From Anaerofustis stercorihominis (GTDB lineage: Bacteria; Bacillota; Clostridia; Eubacteriales; Anaerofustaceae): a stretch of DNA of 64,000 nt. This document shows, piece after piece, positions 1 through 7,974 of this stretch. The DNA lies in contig NZ_JANJZK010000005.1 of assembly GCF_024623185.1 (NCBI RefSeq), positions 1 to 64,000 on the forward strand, given 5' to 3'. Below the pieces are notes generated by a model. That model ran no database searches, had not been told where the DNA came from, and saw nothing but the letters and a program-made list of their open reading frames with translations. Position 1 is the stretch's first letter. Each line of letters opens with the position of its first letter. The position numbers and the translations under genes were made by a program.

Positions 1-11
1 GGGCAGGGTTC

Positions 12-58
12 ATAAGGGACGGAGTCCCTTATAAAGGGTGAAAGGGGCAGAGCCCCTT
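12..58. repeat. Pair of short GC-rich palindromes
   Basis: Two perfect short hairpins lie close together. One has 9-bp arms around a GGA loop (12-32) and the other has 7-bp arms AAGGGGC/GCCCCTT around an AGA loop (42-58). They stand out as G/C-rich in an AT-rich intergenic region upstream of feoA. Neither has a clear T-tract, so they look more like dispersed palindromic repeats than terminators. No second copy of this pair was seen in the window. Confidence 0.5.
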
Positions 59-127
59 AAAGTGTAAATTGTAACGAAAAAAACCGATGTTTCATACTAT
101 AGTAATGGAAAGTACTAGGAGGGCAAA

Positions 128-364
128 ATGGAAAAACGTAAGGTACTAAGTAATATTGAAATAGGAAATTTAGGTAAAGTTCTGGATATTAATTGTGAGG
201 GAGACGACAGAAGACGATTTCTAGATTTAGGTGTAGTAAAAGGTACCAAAATCAAACCTGTACTCATAAGCCCTTTGGGAGACCCGAGAGCATACGAAAT
301 AAGAGGAAGTATAATAGCATTCAGAAAAGAGGATGCTGATAAAATAGAGGTATTTGAAGTATAA
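128..364 (+). CDS. feoA: Ferrous iron transport protein A (FeoA)
   Basis: A 78-residue protein with the SH3-like FeoA fold. The family pattern is visible: an early LGKVLDI strand, a RRRFLDLGVVKGT segment around residues 29-41 and a C-terminal YEIRGSIIAFRKEDA strand. FeoA is a small cytoplasmic partner of the FeoB permease in Fe(II) uptake. A strong AGGAGG site at 117-122 sits just before the ATG. feoB starts 65 bp downstream on the same strand, with no terminator between them, so the two are probably co-transcribed. No clear Fur box was recognised upstream. Confidence 0.9.
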   Translation: MEKRKVLSNIEIGNLGKVLDINCEGDDRRRFLDLGVVKGTKIKPVLISPLGDPRAYEIRGSIIAFRKEDADKIEVFEV

Positions 365-429
365 TTCTTGTAACATAATTTTAACTTTTTACATATTATA
401 ATATTAAATAATGTAAAAGGGGGGAGATT

Positions 430-2574
430 ATGGGGCTCACTTCAAGCTCAACCGGAGCTAAGGTTTTGGAAGCGGATGTTTTTGAAAAGGCCATAGGCTG
501 CGATTTCACAATAGGTCTTGCCGGAAATCCGAATGTAGGTAAATCCACTGTCTTCAATGCACTTACGGGAATGCACCAGCATACCGGGAACTGGCCGGGA
601 AAAACCGTCAGTAACGCCGTAGGGAAATGCAGATATAAAGATAAAGACTTATTATTCGTAGATATACCCGGTACATATTCACTGATGTCTAATTCCGAAG
701 AAGAAGAGATAGCAAGAAATTATATATGTTTCGGTCAGGCAGATGTCACCGTCGTCGTCGTCGATGCAACTGCTTTGGAGAGAAATTTAAATCTGGTATT
801 TCAGACTTTTGAAATAACCAATAATGTAATTGTATGCGTAAATTTGCTTGATGAAGCAAAGAAAAAAGGTATAAAAATCAATCTGGAACTGTTAAGCGAG
901 TATTTGGGCGTTCCTGTGGTCGGTGTCACCGCAAGGCGTCCAAAGACTTTAAACAGCTTGCTCAGTGCTATTTACAGCGTTTGTACCAATAAAATGAAAG
1001 TTAGTCCAAAATGTGTAAAATATAACGAACACATAGAAGAAGCTATTGAAAAGATAACGGAAAAATTAAAACAAACCAATATCAAAAATACATATTTATA
1101 CAGATGGATAGCACTTAAACTCATAGATGGGGATGAGAAAATACTCAAGTCTCTTAAAAATTATCTTGATATAGATTTACTTGCTGATAAAAATATATCA
1201 TTATTAGTCGAAAAGGCTAAAGTAAAACTTATGACCAACAATATAACAAAGAATAATTTCAGAGACAGAGTAGTCGAAGAGATACTTCAAAACGATGAGG
1301 AAATATGTGAAGATGTTTTAGAATATGAAGTAAGGGATTATAATGACAGGGACAGAAAAGTAGATAAGATTTTAACGTCTAAGACTTTTGGTATACCGCT
1401 GATGATATTGTTCCTCGGTGTAATATTCTGGCTAACTATCACAGGGGCAAATTATCCTTCCGAAATGCTTTCCGTTTTCTTTGGTTATGTAGGTGATAAA
1501 CTGTATGCTCTGTTTGATTATTTGCATGCTCCTGTCTTTTTAAAAGGAGTTCTGATAGATGGGATGTATAATACGCTTTCATGGGTCATAAGCGTTATGC
1601 TTCCGCCGATGGCAATATTCTTTCCACTATTTACGATACTTGAAGACCTTGGATATCTTCCGAGGATCGCATTTAATCTCGACCATTACTTTAAAAAAGC
1701 CTGTGCGTCCGGTAAGCAGGCACTTACAATGTGTATGGGTTTTGGATGTAATGCCGCAGGGGTTATCGGATGCAGGATAATAAACTCCACAAGAGAAAGG
1801 CTTATTGCGATATTGACAAATGCTTTTGTTCCATGTAATGGAAGGTTCCCGTTTTTGATAGCGGTAGCTTCAATATTTATCGGGGGTGTAGGATTTAGTT
1901 TCGGAAACTCTATCTTATCTACTTTAGCGGTGCTTCTTGTAATAATCCTTGGAATAATACTTACTTTGTTTATTTCCAAATTTTTATCGAAGACTGTTTT
2001 AAAGGGAATGCCAAGCACTTTGACATTGGAGCTTCCTCCTTACAGAAAACCGCAGATAGGAAGGATTTTGGTAAGGTCGATATTTGATAGGACATTATAC
2101 GTTCTCGGTCGTGCAATGGTATTTGCGGCTCCTGCTGGGATAGTCATATGGCTCATGGCAAATATTGGGATAGGGAATGCCAGTATCCTTACTCATATAG
2201 CAACCTTTTTAAATCCTTTTGCTCAGCTTATGGGACTTGACGGCTATATCCTGACTGCATTCATTTTGGGGCTTCCGGCAAATGAAATAGTGCTTCCTAT
2301 AATACTCATGTGTTATCTCGGAAAGGGAACTATGGTAGACATAGAAAATACTATGGAAATAGGGAAGGTCCTTATAGCAAACGGATGGACGATTTTAACC
2401 GCAGTCAATGTAATGATTTTTACTTTACTGCATTTTCCATGTGCTACGACTTTAATGACCATTAAAAGCGAAACCAAAAGCTTTAAATGGACTGCGCTGG
2501 CATTTATTCTCCCAACGGTCTGCGGTATAGCACTTTGTATGTTTACAAATCTTATTTATCATATAATTATATAG
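430..2574 (+). CDS. feoB: Ferrous iron transporter B (FeoB)
   Basis: A 714-residue Fe(II) permease of the inner membrane. An N-terminal G domain carries G1 GNPNVGKS (residues 32-39), G3 DIPG (78-81) and G4 NLLD (138-141), followed by a helical GDI-like region to about residue 310. The C-terminal half holds many hydrophobic segments with the Gate motifs, including a Cys in GFGCNAAGV near residue 435. Length is normal for a single-chain clostridial FeoB. It follows feoA and ends in a strong terminator at 2578-2607. No feoC-like gene is present. The RBS is a G-rich AAGGGGGGAG run just before the ATG. Confidence 0.95.
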   Translation: MGLTSSSTGAKVLEADVFEKAIGCDFTIGLAGNPNVGKSTVFNALTGMHQHTGNWPGKTVSNAVGKCRYKDKDLLFVDIPGTYSLMSNSEEEEIARNYICFGQADVTVVVVDATALERNLNLVFQTFEITNNVIVCVNLLDEAKKKGIKINLELLSEYLGVPVVGVTARRPKTLNSLLSAIYSVCTNKMKVSPKCVKYNEHIEEAIEKITEKLKQTNIKNTYLYRWIALKLIDGDEKILKSLKNYLDIDLLADKNISLLVEKAKVKLMTNNITKNNFRDRVVEEILQNDEEICEDVLEYEVRDYNDRDRKVDKILTSKTFGIPLMILFLGVIFWLTITGANYPSEMLSVFFGYVGDKLYALFDYLHAPVFLKGVLIDGMYNTLSWVISVMLPPMAIFFPLFTILEDLGYLPRIAFNLDHYFKKACASGKQALTMCMGFGCNAAGVIGCRIINSTRERLIAILTNAFVPCNGRFPFLIAVASIFIGGVGFSFGNSILSTLAVLLVIILGIILTLFISKFLSKTVLKGMPSTLTLELPPYRKPQIGRILVRSIFDRTLYVLGRAMVFAAPAGIVIWLMANIGIGNASILTHIATFLNPFAQLMGLDGYILTAFILGLPANEIVLPIILMCYLGKGTMVDIENTMEIGKVLIANGWTILTAVNVMIFTLLHFPCATTLMTIKSETKSFKWTALAFILPTVCGIALCMFTNLIYHIII

Positions 2575-2577
2575 ACT

Positions 2578-2607
2578 AAAAAAGGAATGGAAAACCATTC
2601 CTTTTTT
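2578..2607. terminator. Bidirectional terminator after feoB
   Basis: A-tract, GGAATGG stem, AAAA loop, CCATTCC and T-run. It lies between the convergent feoB and the small minus-strand gene at 2662-2952 and can serve both. Confidence 0.85.
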
Positions 2608-2661
2608 CTTTTAATGAAGCTATAATCAAGCTATTAATTTCAAAAATAAAACACCGATATA

Positions 2662-2952
2662 TTATTGCTCTTTAATATTTTCAGTGCTTTTAATATTCTT
2701 TTCTATTGCATTCTTAAATACTCTTAGATACTCGCCTTCGAATGCAGTGGAAATTTCATTTATATCTTCTTTATTATCTATAATCGGTCTGCATTCTTTA
2801 TATATAAATTCATAATATAACTTTATTTTTTTCTTTATTCTCTTTCTGTCGGATTTATTGTCTTCCAGTATCAATAAATTATTAAGCCCTATGATGTTAC
2901 TTATATCATTCATTACATTGTGAATTATATTTCTTTTTTGTCTATCGTCCAT
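2662..2952 (-). CDS. Hypothetical 96-residue protein
   Basis: A small soluble protein with no recognised domain. It is rich in Lys, Asp, Glu, Ile and Asn, is predicted to be mostly helical, and has no signal peptide or membrane segment. A strong AAAGGAGG site (2958-2965, minus strand) five bases before the ATG supports it as a real gene. It stands alone, convergent with feoB. Its function cannot be inferred. Confidence 0.6.
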   Translation of the reverse strand: MDDRQKRNIIHNVMNDISNIIGLNNLLILEDNKSDRKRIKKKIKLYYEFIYKECRPIIDNKEDINEISTAFEGEYLRVFKNAIEKNIKSTENIKEQ

Positions 2953-2965
2953 ATAATCCTCCTTT

Positions 2966-3467
2966 ACACAGAACTGTTTAAATTTGATTATACAATAATA
3001 ACCTATTTTTATTTTATGTCATATCGTGAAGTTTACTTTTTGGACAATAATTAAAGGTATCAATATAATTATCGATACCTTTTAGATTTGTTTATATTCA
3101 AAATTAAAACATGTAAGGTAAATTAATACCTTACATGAAGGGAAAAAATATTGTATTTTATAAGTTTTAATAATTATAAATCTCAAGGGATACAATATTC
3201 TTTATTAGGATAACACTTCTTATGGATAAAAGCAAATATTTATCCCGAAATTCAGATATTTTTAATCAAATATTAATAAAGGATAATTGTTATGCTTAAT
3301 GATAATTTAGAGGGTTTGATTCATTAAATTATCGTTAAATAAATCAATATATACTATTATATGATATATATTTTTTAAATTTAAGATAAAATTTATTATT
3401 TTTATATAATAATAAGAGTAAAAATAAAATATATGTAATAATATTATGGTTTGTTTATATAAAAAGT
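2966..3467. other. Non-coding stretch with a chain of hairpins
   Basis: No credible ORF. At least five inverted repeats occur in about 280 bp: AAAGGTATC/GATACCTTT (3053-3061/3074-3082), ATGTAAGGTA/TACCTTACAT (3111-3120/3127-3136), AATATTGTAT/ATACAATATT (3147-3156/3190-3199), GGATAAA/TTTATCC (3224-3230/3239-3245), and GATAATTTA/TAAATTATC around 3301-3333. Two have perfect 10-bp arms. This may be a structured RNA or a decayed mobile element, and the sequence alone does not decide. Confidence 0.4.
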
Positions 3468-3494
3468 AAAAAAGACACCAAAAGGTGTCTTTTT
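3468..3494. terminator. Terminator-like hairpin
   Basis: AAAAAGACACC, AAAA loop, GGTGTCTTTTT. It is symmetric and could act on either strand. It lies downstream of tRNA-Leu (minus strand), beyond a weaker nearer hairpin. Confidence 0.65.
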
Positions 3495-3553
3495 CCTTGC
3501 ATTTCTTAAAAGGGTAGTCGGTTAAGAATTTACAAGTTTAAGGCGTTAAATAA

Positions 3554-3576
3554 TAAAAAAAGAAGTTTTACCTTCT
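3554..3576 (-). terminator. Terminator of tRNA-Leu
   Basis: On the minus strand there is a 5-bp stem AGAAG/CTTCT followed by a T-run, about 10 bp beyond the 3' CCA of the tRNA. The stem is short but correctly placed. Confidence 0.55.
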
Positions 3577-3584
3577 GATTTTAA

Positions 3585-3673
3585 TGGTGCCGAAGACCGG
3601 AATCGAACCGGTACGATCGGTAAGGATCGCAGGATTTTAAGTCCTGTGCGTCTGCCAGTTCCGCCACTTCGGC
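3585..3673 (-). tRNA. tRNA-Leu (anticodon TAA)
   Basis: An 89-nt class II tRNA. The acceptor stem GCCGAAG/CTTCGGC, T-loop GGTTCGATTCC, long variable arm with GATC/GATC pairing, and anticodon loop CTTAAAA giving TAA are all visible. The 3' CCA is encoded. Confidence 0.95.
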
Positions 3674-3971
3674 ATGGTGTGATATTATCTTAAATAATAC
3701 CTTGGAACTAAAATGATCAGTTACTAGCTTATTATATCAAATGTTTCCAAATTTACAATAGTTTGTCAAAAAAAAGTAAAAAAATATTATATTGAGGAGG
3801 TACTATATAAGCCGATTAGACATTTATTGTTATAAGTTAATATGAAATATAAATATTAAATATAATTTATGGTTATATAATGTTATAATTGATTTAAATA
3901 AAGAGATATAATAAAAATGACCTAAAATTTTATGTGATATAAAGTTAATTTTCAATAAGGAAGTGAATCAA
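3674..3971. other. AT-rich intergenic region
   Basis: No ORF, repeat or clear hairpin was recognised. It must contain the promoters of tRNA-Leu (minus strand) and of the alkyltransferase pair (plus strand). Confidence 0.5.
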
Positions 3972-4511
3972 ATGATTTATACTACACATTATAGATCCCC
4001 CATAGGCGATATACTGATTGCGTCAAAGAATGATAAACTGATTGGATTATGGATAGAAAATCAAAAATATTATTTAGCCGGATTAAAAGAAGAAATTACG
4101 GAAAATGATAACATTGAAATTCTAAATAAAACTAAGAATTGGTTAGATCGATACTTTTTAAATGAAAGACCCGAAATAAATGAATTGGAATTAGAACCGG
4201 CAGGAAGTGACTTTAGGAAAAGCGTATGGAAAATACTTTGTAAAATACCTTACGGAAAAGTTATCACATATAATGACATCGCAAAAGAAATAGCCAGAGA
4301 AAAAGGGATAGAGACTATGTCTGCACAAGCAGTGGGCGGTGCAGTATCCCATAACCCGATATCCATAATCATCCCTTGTCACAGAGTAGTCGGTTCTAAC
4401 GGGAGTCTTACCGGATATGCCGGCGGGATAGAAAAAAAGATAAAACTATTGGAACTTGAAGATGTTGATATGTCAAATTTATTTATCCCAAAGAAAGGTA
4501 CTGCATTGTAA
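3972..4511 (+). CDS. ogt: Methylated-DNA--protein-cysteine methyltransferase
   Basis: A full O6-alkylguanine-DNA alkyltransferase. An N-terminal RNase H-like domain is followed by the C-terminal DNA-binding/catalytic domain with the acceptor motif PCHRVVG. It transfers an alkyl group from O6-alkylguanine to its own cysteine in a suicide repair reaction. A GTG at 3963 is in frame, but AAGGAA at 3957-3962 abuts that codon and lies 9 bases before ATG 3972, so the ATG is chosen (179 residues). Its stop overlaps the ATG of the next gene (TAATG), which indicates translational coupling with a second, single-domain member of the same family. Confidence 0.9.
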   Translation: MIYTTHYRSPIGDILIASKNDKLIGLWIENQKYYLAGLKEEITENDNIEILNKTKNWLDRYFLNERPEINELELEPAGSDFRKSVWKILCKIPYGKVITYNDIAKEIAREKGIETMSAQAVGGAVSHNPISIIIPCHRVVGSNGSLTGYAGGIEKKIKLLELEDVDMSNLFIPKKGTAL

Positions 4512-4819
4512 TGGGGAAAGTATTGGATGATGATTTGATATTTCTTGTTCTTTCCATAGTTGAAGAAATCCCAAAAGGAAAAGTTGCGACTTACGGGCAA
4601 ATCGCAGTTTTGGCAGACAGACCAAAGAATTCCAGATTGGTTGGGAAGATACTTTCCATGTCTGAATACTACGGTGAATATCCCTGTCATAGAGTCGTTA
4701 ATCATAATGGAAGGCTTGCACCTAATTTCCATTCTCAAAAAGAACTGCTTAAAAATGAAGGCGTAACATTAAAAGATGATGATCATGTTGATATGAAGAA
4801 ACATAAATGGATTATATGA
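4511..4819 (+). CDS. MGMT-family single-domain alkyltransferase-like protein
   Basis: A 102-residue protein corresponding only to the catalytic/DNA-binding domain of MGMT. IPKGKVATYGQIA and PCHRVVNHNGRLAP are visible. Unlike classical Atl proteins, which have Trp in place of the acceptor Cys, this one keeps Cys in PCHR. It lacks the N-terminal domain and the GYAGG segment of its neighbour. It overlaps ogt by one base and is followed by a terminator. It may be a compact alkyltransferase or a lesion-recognition protein, and its biochemical activity cannot be read from sequence. Confidence 0.8.
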   Translation: MGKVLDDDLIFLVLSIVEEIPKGKVATYGQIAVLADRPKNSRLVGKILSMSEYYGEYPCHRVVNHNGRLAPNFHSQKELLKNEGVTLKDDDHVDMKKHKWII

Positions 4820-4843
4820 TAAAATATGAATTGATAAAATAGG

Positions 4844-4880
4844 AAACACATCGGTTTAATATGACCATGTGTTTTTTATT
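4844..4880 (+). terminator. Terminator after the alkyltransferase pair
   Basis: Stem AAACACAT(C)GGT / ACCATGTGTTT with a TTAATATG loop, followed by a T-rich tail. Confidence 0.75.
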
Positions 4881-5175
4881 TTATTTAAACCTATGATTTA
4901 ATACTAATCTAAGAATGTGTTTTATGATTTGAATTATACATTAATTTCCTTGATTTAGTTTCTATATATCAATTTTATATGACTTTTTGATAATGTATAT
5001 AGGATTTTCTTTATTATCAATTTTGTACAATAAATAAATTTCATAAAATGATATTATCTTTTGTAGATTATGAAAAAAGGGAAGAGTATAAAATTTAAAA
5101 ATATTATCAATATAGTATTTAAATTTTTTTAATGTATACTTTTTCTTAATTAAATTGTTTGGAAAGGACATAAAA

Positions 5176-5595
5176 ATGAATGAAGAAAAAAAATGCGTAA
5201 TGGTTATTGATGAAACATTACCTCTGGGTTTCATTGCCAATACTGCGGCTATACTCGGTAATACTCTTGGAAGTCATTATCCCGATTTAGTAGGAGTAGA
5301 TGTGACAGATAAAGATGGAAATGAGCATATGGGTATCATAAGCATACCTATCCCAATTTTAAAGGGTAATAAAGATGTATTAAGCGATTTGATAAATAAA
5401 CTAAGTGATGAAAAATATAAAGGTATTGTGGTTGCTGATTTTTCTGATGTTGCTCAGTCTTGTAATATTTACGATAAATATATAGAAAAAATAAGTAAAG
5501 TAAATTCAAGTGAGATGACTTACTTTGGCTTAGCGCTCTACGGTAATAAGAAACTTATAAATAAACTGACCGGGAGTATGGGGTTACTAAGATAA
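5176..5595 (+). CDS. DUF2000 family protein
   Basis: About 139 residues resembling the DUF2000 family: the opening VMVIDETLPLGFIANTAAIL, a LGNTLG turn, then a SIPIPILKGN segment. Members are small cytoplasmic proteins with no established function. A TTG at 5155 is in frame, but GGAAAGGA at 5161-5168 is spaced correctly for ATG 5176, which is taken as the start. The gene stands alone in AT-rich flanks, upstream of two convergent tRNA genes. Confidence 0.7.
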   Translation: MNEEKKCVMVIDETLPLGFIANTAAILGNTLGSHYPDLVGVDVTDKDGNEHMGIISIPIPILKGNKDVLSDLINKLSDEKYKGIVVADFSDVAQSCNIYDKYIEKISKVNSSEMTYFGLALYGNKKLINKLTGSMGLLR

Positions 5596-5851
5596 ATTTT
5601 TATTTTAGTAGTTTTATCTAAATTTTTATAAATAAAACGATTATTGTATTAATTAAAATAAAAATTATTAGTATAATTTAATAATATTAATATATAATCG
5701 GGAATACAATCATAGGTCTTATTTGATATTAGAAAATATTTAATTTAAGATAATTTGTTTAATATTATAATATAAAAAGCAAATATCATTTATGACTTTG
5801 ATTGAATTCAAAATATGTTTATTATATTTGGGGATATATGATTTTAGCAAT

Positions 5852-5881
5852 AAAAAAATCAATCATATTTCAGATTGATTT
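5852..5881 (-). terminator. Terminator of the tRNA-Gly/Val pair
   Basis: On the minus strand there is a 9-bp stem AAATCAATC/GATTGATTT with an 8-nt loop, followed by a T-run, directly downstream of tRNA-Gly. Confidence 0.7.
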
Positions 5882-5894
5882 ATGTTTATATTAT

Positions 5895-5969
5895 TGGAGC
5901 GAAAGACGAGATTCGAACTCGCGACCCTCGCCTTGGCAAGGCGATGCTCTACCACTGAGCCACTTTCGC
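5895..5969 (-). tRNA. tRNA-Gly (anticodon GCC)
   Basis: 75 nt. The acceptor stem GCGAAAG/CTTTCGC, anticodon loop TTGCCAA between CGCC/GGCG arms, T-loop GAGTTCGAATCTC and encoded CCA are visible. It is six bases downstream of tRNA-Val and probably co-transcribed with it. Confidence 0.95.
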
Positions 5970-5975
5970 ATAAAA

Positions 5976-6051
5976 TGGTGGTCGCAATAGGGCTCGAACC
6001 TATGACCCCCTGCTTGTAAGGCAGGTGCTCTCCCAGCTGAGCTATGCGACC
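5976..6051 (-). tRNA. tRNA-Val (anticodon TAC)
   Basis: 76 nt. It has acceptor stem GGTCGCA, D-arm AGCTCAGCTGGGAGAGC, anticodon stem CCTGC/GCAGG with loop CTTACAA, T-loop GGTTCGAGCCC and an encoded CCA. Confidence 0.95.
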
Positions 6052-6087
6052 AAGCACGTTATAGTATAAAGTAAAAAATGATATTTG

Positions 6088-6804
6088 TCAATATTTTTTT
6101 AAAATTATTTGAATTTTGTCGCTTGTTTTTTCAATCCCTTTTGCAGTAAGGAAATCATAAAATAATATATCGTCAAATTTAGTTTTGTTATACATTTTTT
6201 TTATTTCATCTATTGAATATAACCTTTGTTTATGACTGATATTTTCTGCTTCTTTTTTATCTTCATATATTTTTATATCTGTATAAAGATAATTTTCTTC
6301 TTTTTTTCTCTTTATGACAAAATAGATATTTTCATATGAGAAATCGTCATTTGTTTCTATATGATCTTTATTTATGATATCAAAAGTAAAAATAGAATTT
6401 TCATTCAATATTTCATAAGCATTATTTAAAGTATCTATAAATTCTTCTTCATTTAAAAGGTAATTCATGCTGTCGCAGGCAGAATATATCAAATCAAATT
6501 TTATATCGCATATGAATTTGGACATATCACATTTTATTAGATTTAGTTTTTTGTTTTTAAAAAAAGCATTCTGGTCTGCAATACTTAACATTTCTTCGCT
6601 TATATCGACTCCATATAAATTAGCATTTGTCATTTCATCAATACTTAGAAGCATTTCTCCGCTGCCGCAGCCCAAATCCAAAATGTTTTTATTTGTTAAA
6701 TCTTTATCGGCAAGGGCATATATATATTTGCTCCATAATTCATAATCTACAAAGGAGGTATATATATCATAATATTCGCTGAACTTATCATAACTGTTAT
6801 TCAT
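6088..6804 (-). CDS. Class I SAM-dependent methyltransferase
   Basis: A 238-residue cytoplasmic protein with Rossmann-type motif I LDLGCGSGE (residues 42-50), an acidic motif II region (NLYGVDIS) and a FDLIYSACDSMNYL post-I segment. This is the small-molecule type of methyltransferase and its substrate is unknown. The start overlaps the end of the upstream HAD-fusion gene by 8 bp on the same strand, so the two form a coupled pair. No terminator was seen between its stop and tRNA-Val. Confidence 0.8.
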   Translation of the reverse strand: MNNSYDKFSEYYDIYTSFVDYELWSKYIYALADKDLTNKNILDLGCGSGEMLLSIDEMTNANLYGVDISEEMLSIADQNAFFKNKKLNLIKCDMSKFICDIKFDLIYSACDSMNYLLNEEEFIDTLNNAYEILNENSIFTFDIINKDHIETNDDFSYENIYFVIKRKKEENYLYTDIKIYEDKKEAENISHKQRLYSIDEIKKMYNKTKFDDILFYDFLTAKGIEKTSDKIQIILKKY

Positions 6805-7900
6805 TTAATAAATTTTCCCTTATGAATTTATCCGTTCCATTTTCAAATACGCTGTCCGCAATATACATTGCATGCTTTTTCAACTCATCTCTGGCATTTT
6901 CAACCGCTACGGGTATTCCCGACTTATCTAAAAGAGGTATATCTGCCAGGCTGTCACCGAAACTAATAAGTTCCTCTTTTTTTATATTTGCGTAGTCCAT
7001 TAAAAAATCAAGAGCTTTTCCTTTATCCGAACATCCGAACTCAAAAACAGTTTTAAATGACTGTGCATATTTTACTTTCCCTTTATATTTTTCAGCAATG
7101 TTTTTAAGTTTATTTTGGACTTCATCCGTTTGAAGGAAATCGAAAATACATATCCTCGTCAGTGGTTTATCCTTAGGGAAATCTTTTAAATTTCTCATTA
7201 TATTTACTCTCAAGTCTTTGTCAAATTGTTGGACTTTCGTAAATATTTCTACATGTTTATCACAAAAATCCGGTTCCGCTTCGCAAGGATTTACATATAA
7301 ATCATCTCCGGACTCAAGCATAAATATAAGATTATCGTACTCTTCAATCGAAGATATAATATCTCTTTTTATATCGTCAGGAATATTTACCTTGAAAATT
7401 ATTTCTTTTTCCCCGTTAATAAATTTTGTAACGAGTGCTCCGTTGTCACTGATTACATAATCGGGATTTAATTTCTTCGTAAAATAATATGCCTGATAGA
7501 AACCTCTTGCCGTAGCCACTATGGTTTTATATCCTTTTTCTTTTAATTTTTTAAAGGTTTCGACCGAGATATCATCAATTGCAAATTCATGCTTTATCAA
7601 AGTATGGTCAAGGTCTGTTGCGACCGCTTTTATTTTACCAAATCGTTCTTTGTTTTGAGATATTGTAAATTCATATAATTTATTATTTATATAATCGTAA
7701 TTTTCTCTTTTATGAGGAAGCAGACAATTTGAACAGTCCTTTATCCCATTTTTTGTGTAAGTAAAATTACCACCGCATTTATCTTCCATTAAATACAGCG
7801 GGCAGTAGCAAAATAAGCAATTAAAATTTTCTTTATCATCTGTTTTATGGCAAGGGAAGAACTCGCATTTTTCATGATTTATAAATTTATAATTTTCCAT
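6797..7900 (-). CDS. Cysteine-rich small domain fused to a HAD phosphatase
   Basis: A 367-residue fusion. Residues about 5-75 carry eight Cys (12, 17, 28, 31, 33, 42, 56, 59) with CEFFPCHK, NCLFCYCPLY and DCSNCLLPH, the pattern of the cysteine-rich small domain family (zf-like), probably metal-binding. From residue 90 follows a Cof-type HAD hydrolase: motif I DLDHTL with D96/D98, motif II Thr at 130 in TARG, and a C-terminal FGDSLADIPLL motif IV. HAD-IIB members dephosphorylate sugar phosphates or cofactors. No Shine-Dalgarno sequence is obvious before the ATG. It overlaps the methyltransferase gene by 8 bp. The actual substrate is unknown. Confidence 0.8.
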   Translation of the reverse strand: MENYKFINHEKCEFFPCHKTDDKENFNCLFCYCPLYLMEDKCGGNFTYTKNGIKDCSNCLLPHKRENYDYINNKLYEFTISQNKERFGKIKAVATDLDHTLIKHEFAIDDISVETFKKLKEKGYKTIVATARGFYQAYYFTKKLNPDYVISDNGALVTKFINGEKEIIFKVNIPDDIKRDIISSIEEYDNLIFMLESGDDLYVNPCEAEPDFCDKHVEIFTKVQQFDKDLRVNIMRNLKDFPKDKPLTRICIFDFLQTDEVQNKLKNIAEKYKGKVKYAQSFKTVFEFGCSDKGKALDFLMDYANIKKEELISFGDSLADIPLLDKSGIPVAVENARDELKKHAMYIADSVFENGTDKFIRENLLNE

Positions 7901-7974
7901 AAAACAATTTTAAATCAAATCCTTTATTTTTTCAAGCTTGTCTTGTATAATACCTGATAGTGAAAGAGGAGAGT

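Noticed and set aside
4379-4738. Minus-strand ORF across the alkyltransferase pair
   Set aside because: Shadow of two well-supported plus-strand genes.
4962-5240. 92-residue minus-strand ORF
   Set aside because: No RBS, AT-rich composition, and overlap with the start of the DUF2000 gene.
5802-6057. Open frames on both strands across the tRNA-Gly/tRNA-Val block
   Set aside because: They are translations of tRNA genes and have no ribosome binding sites.
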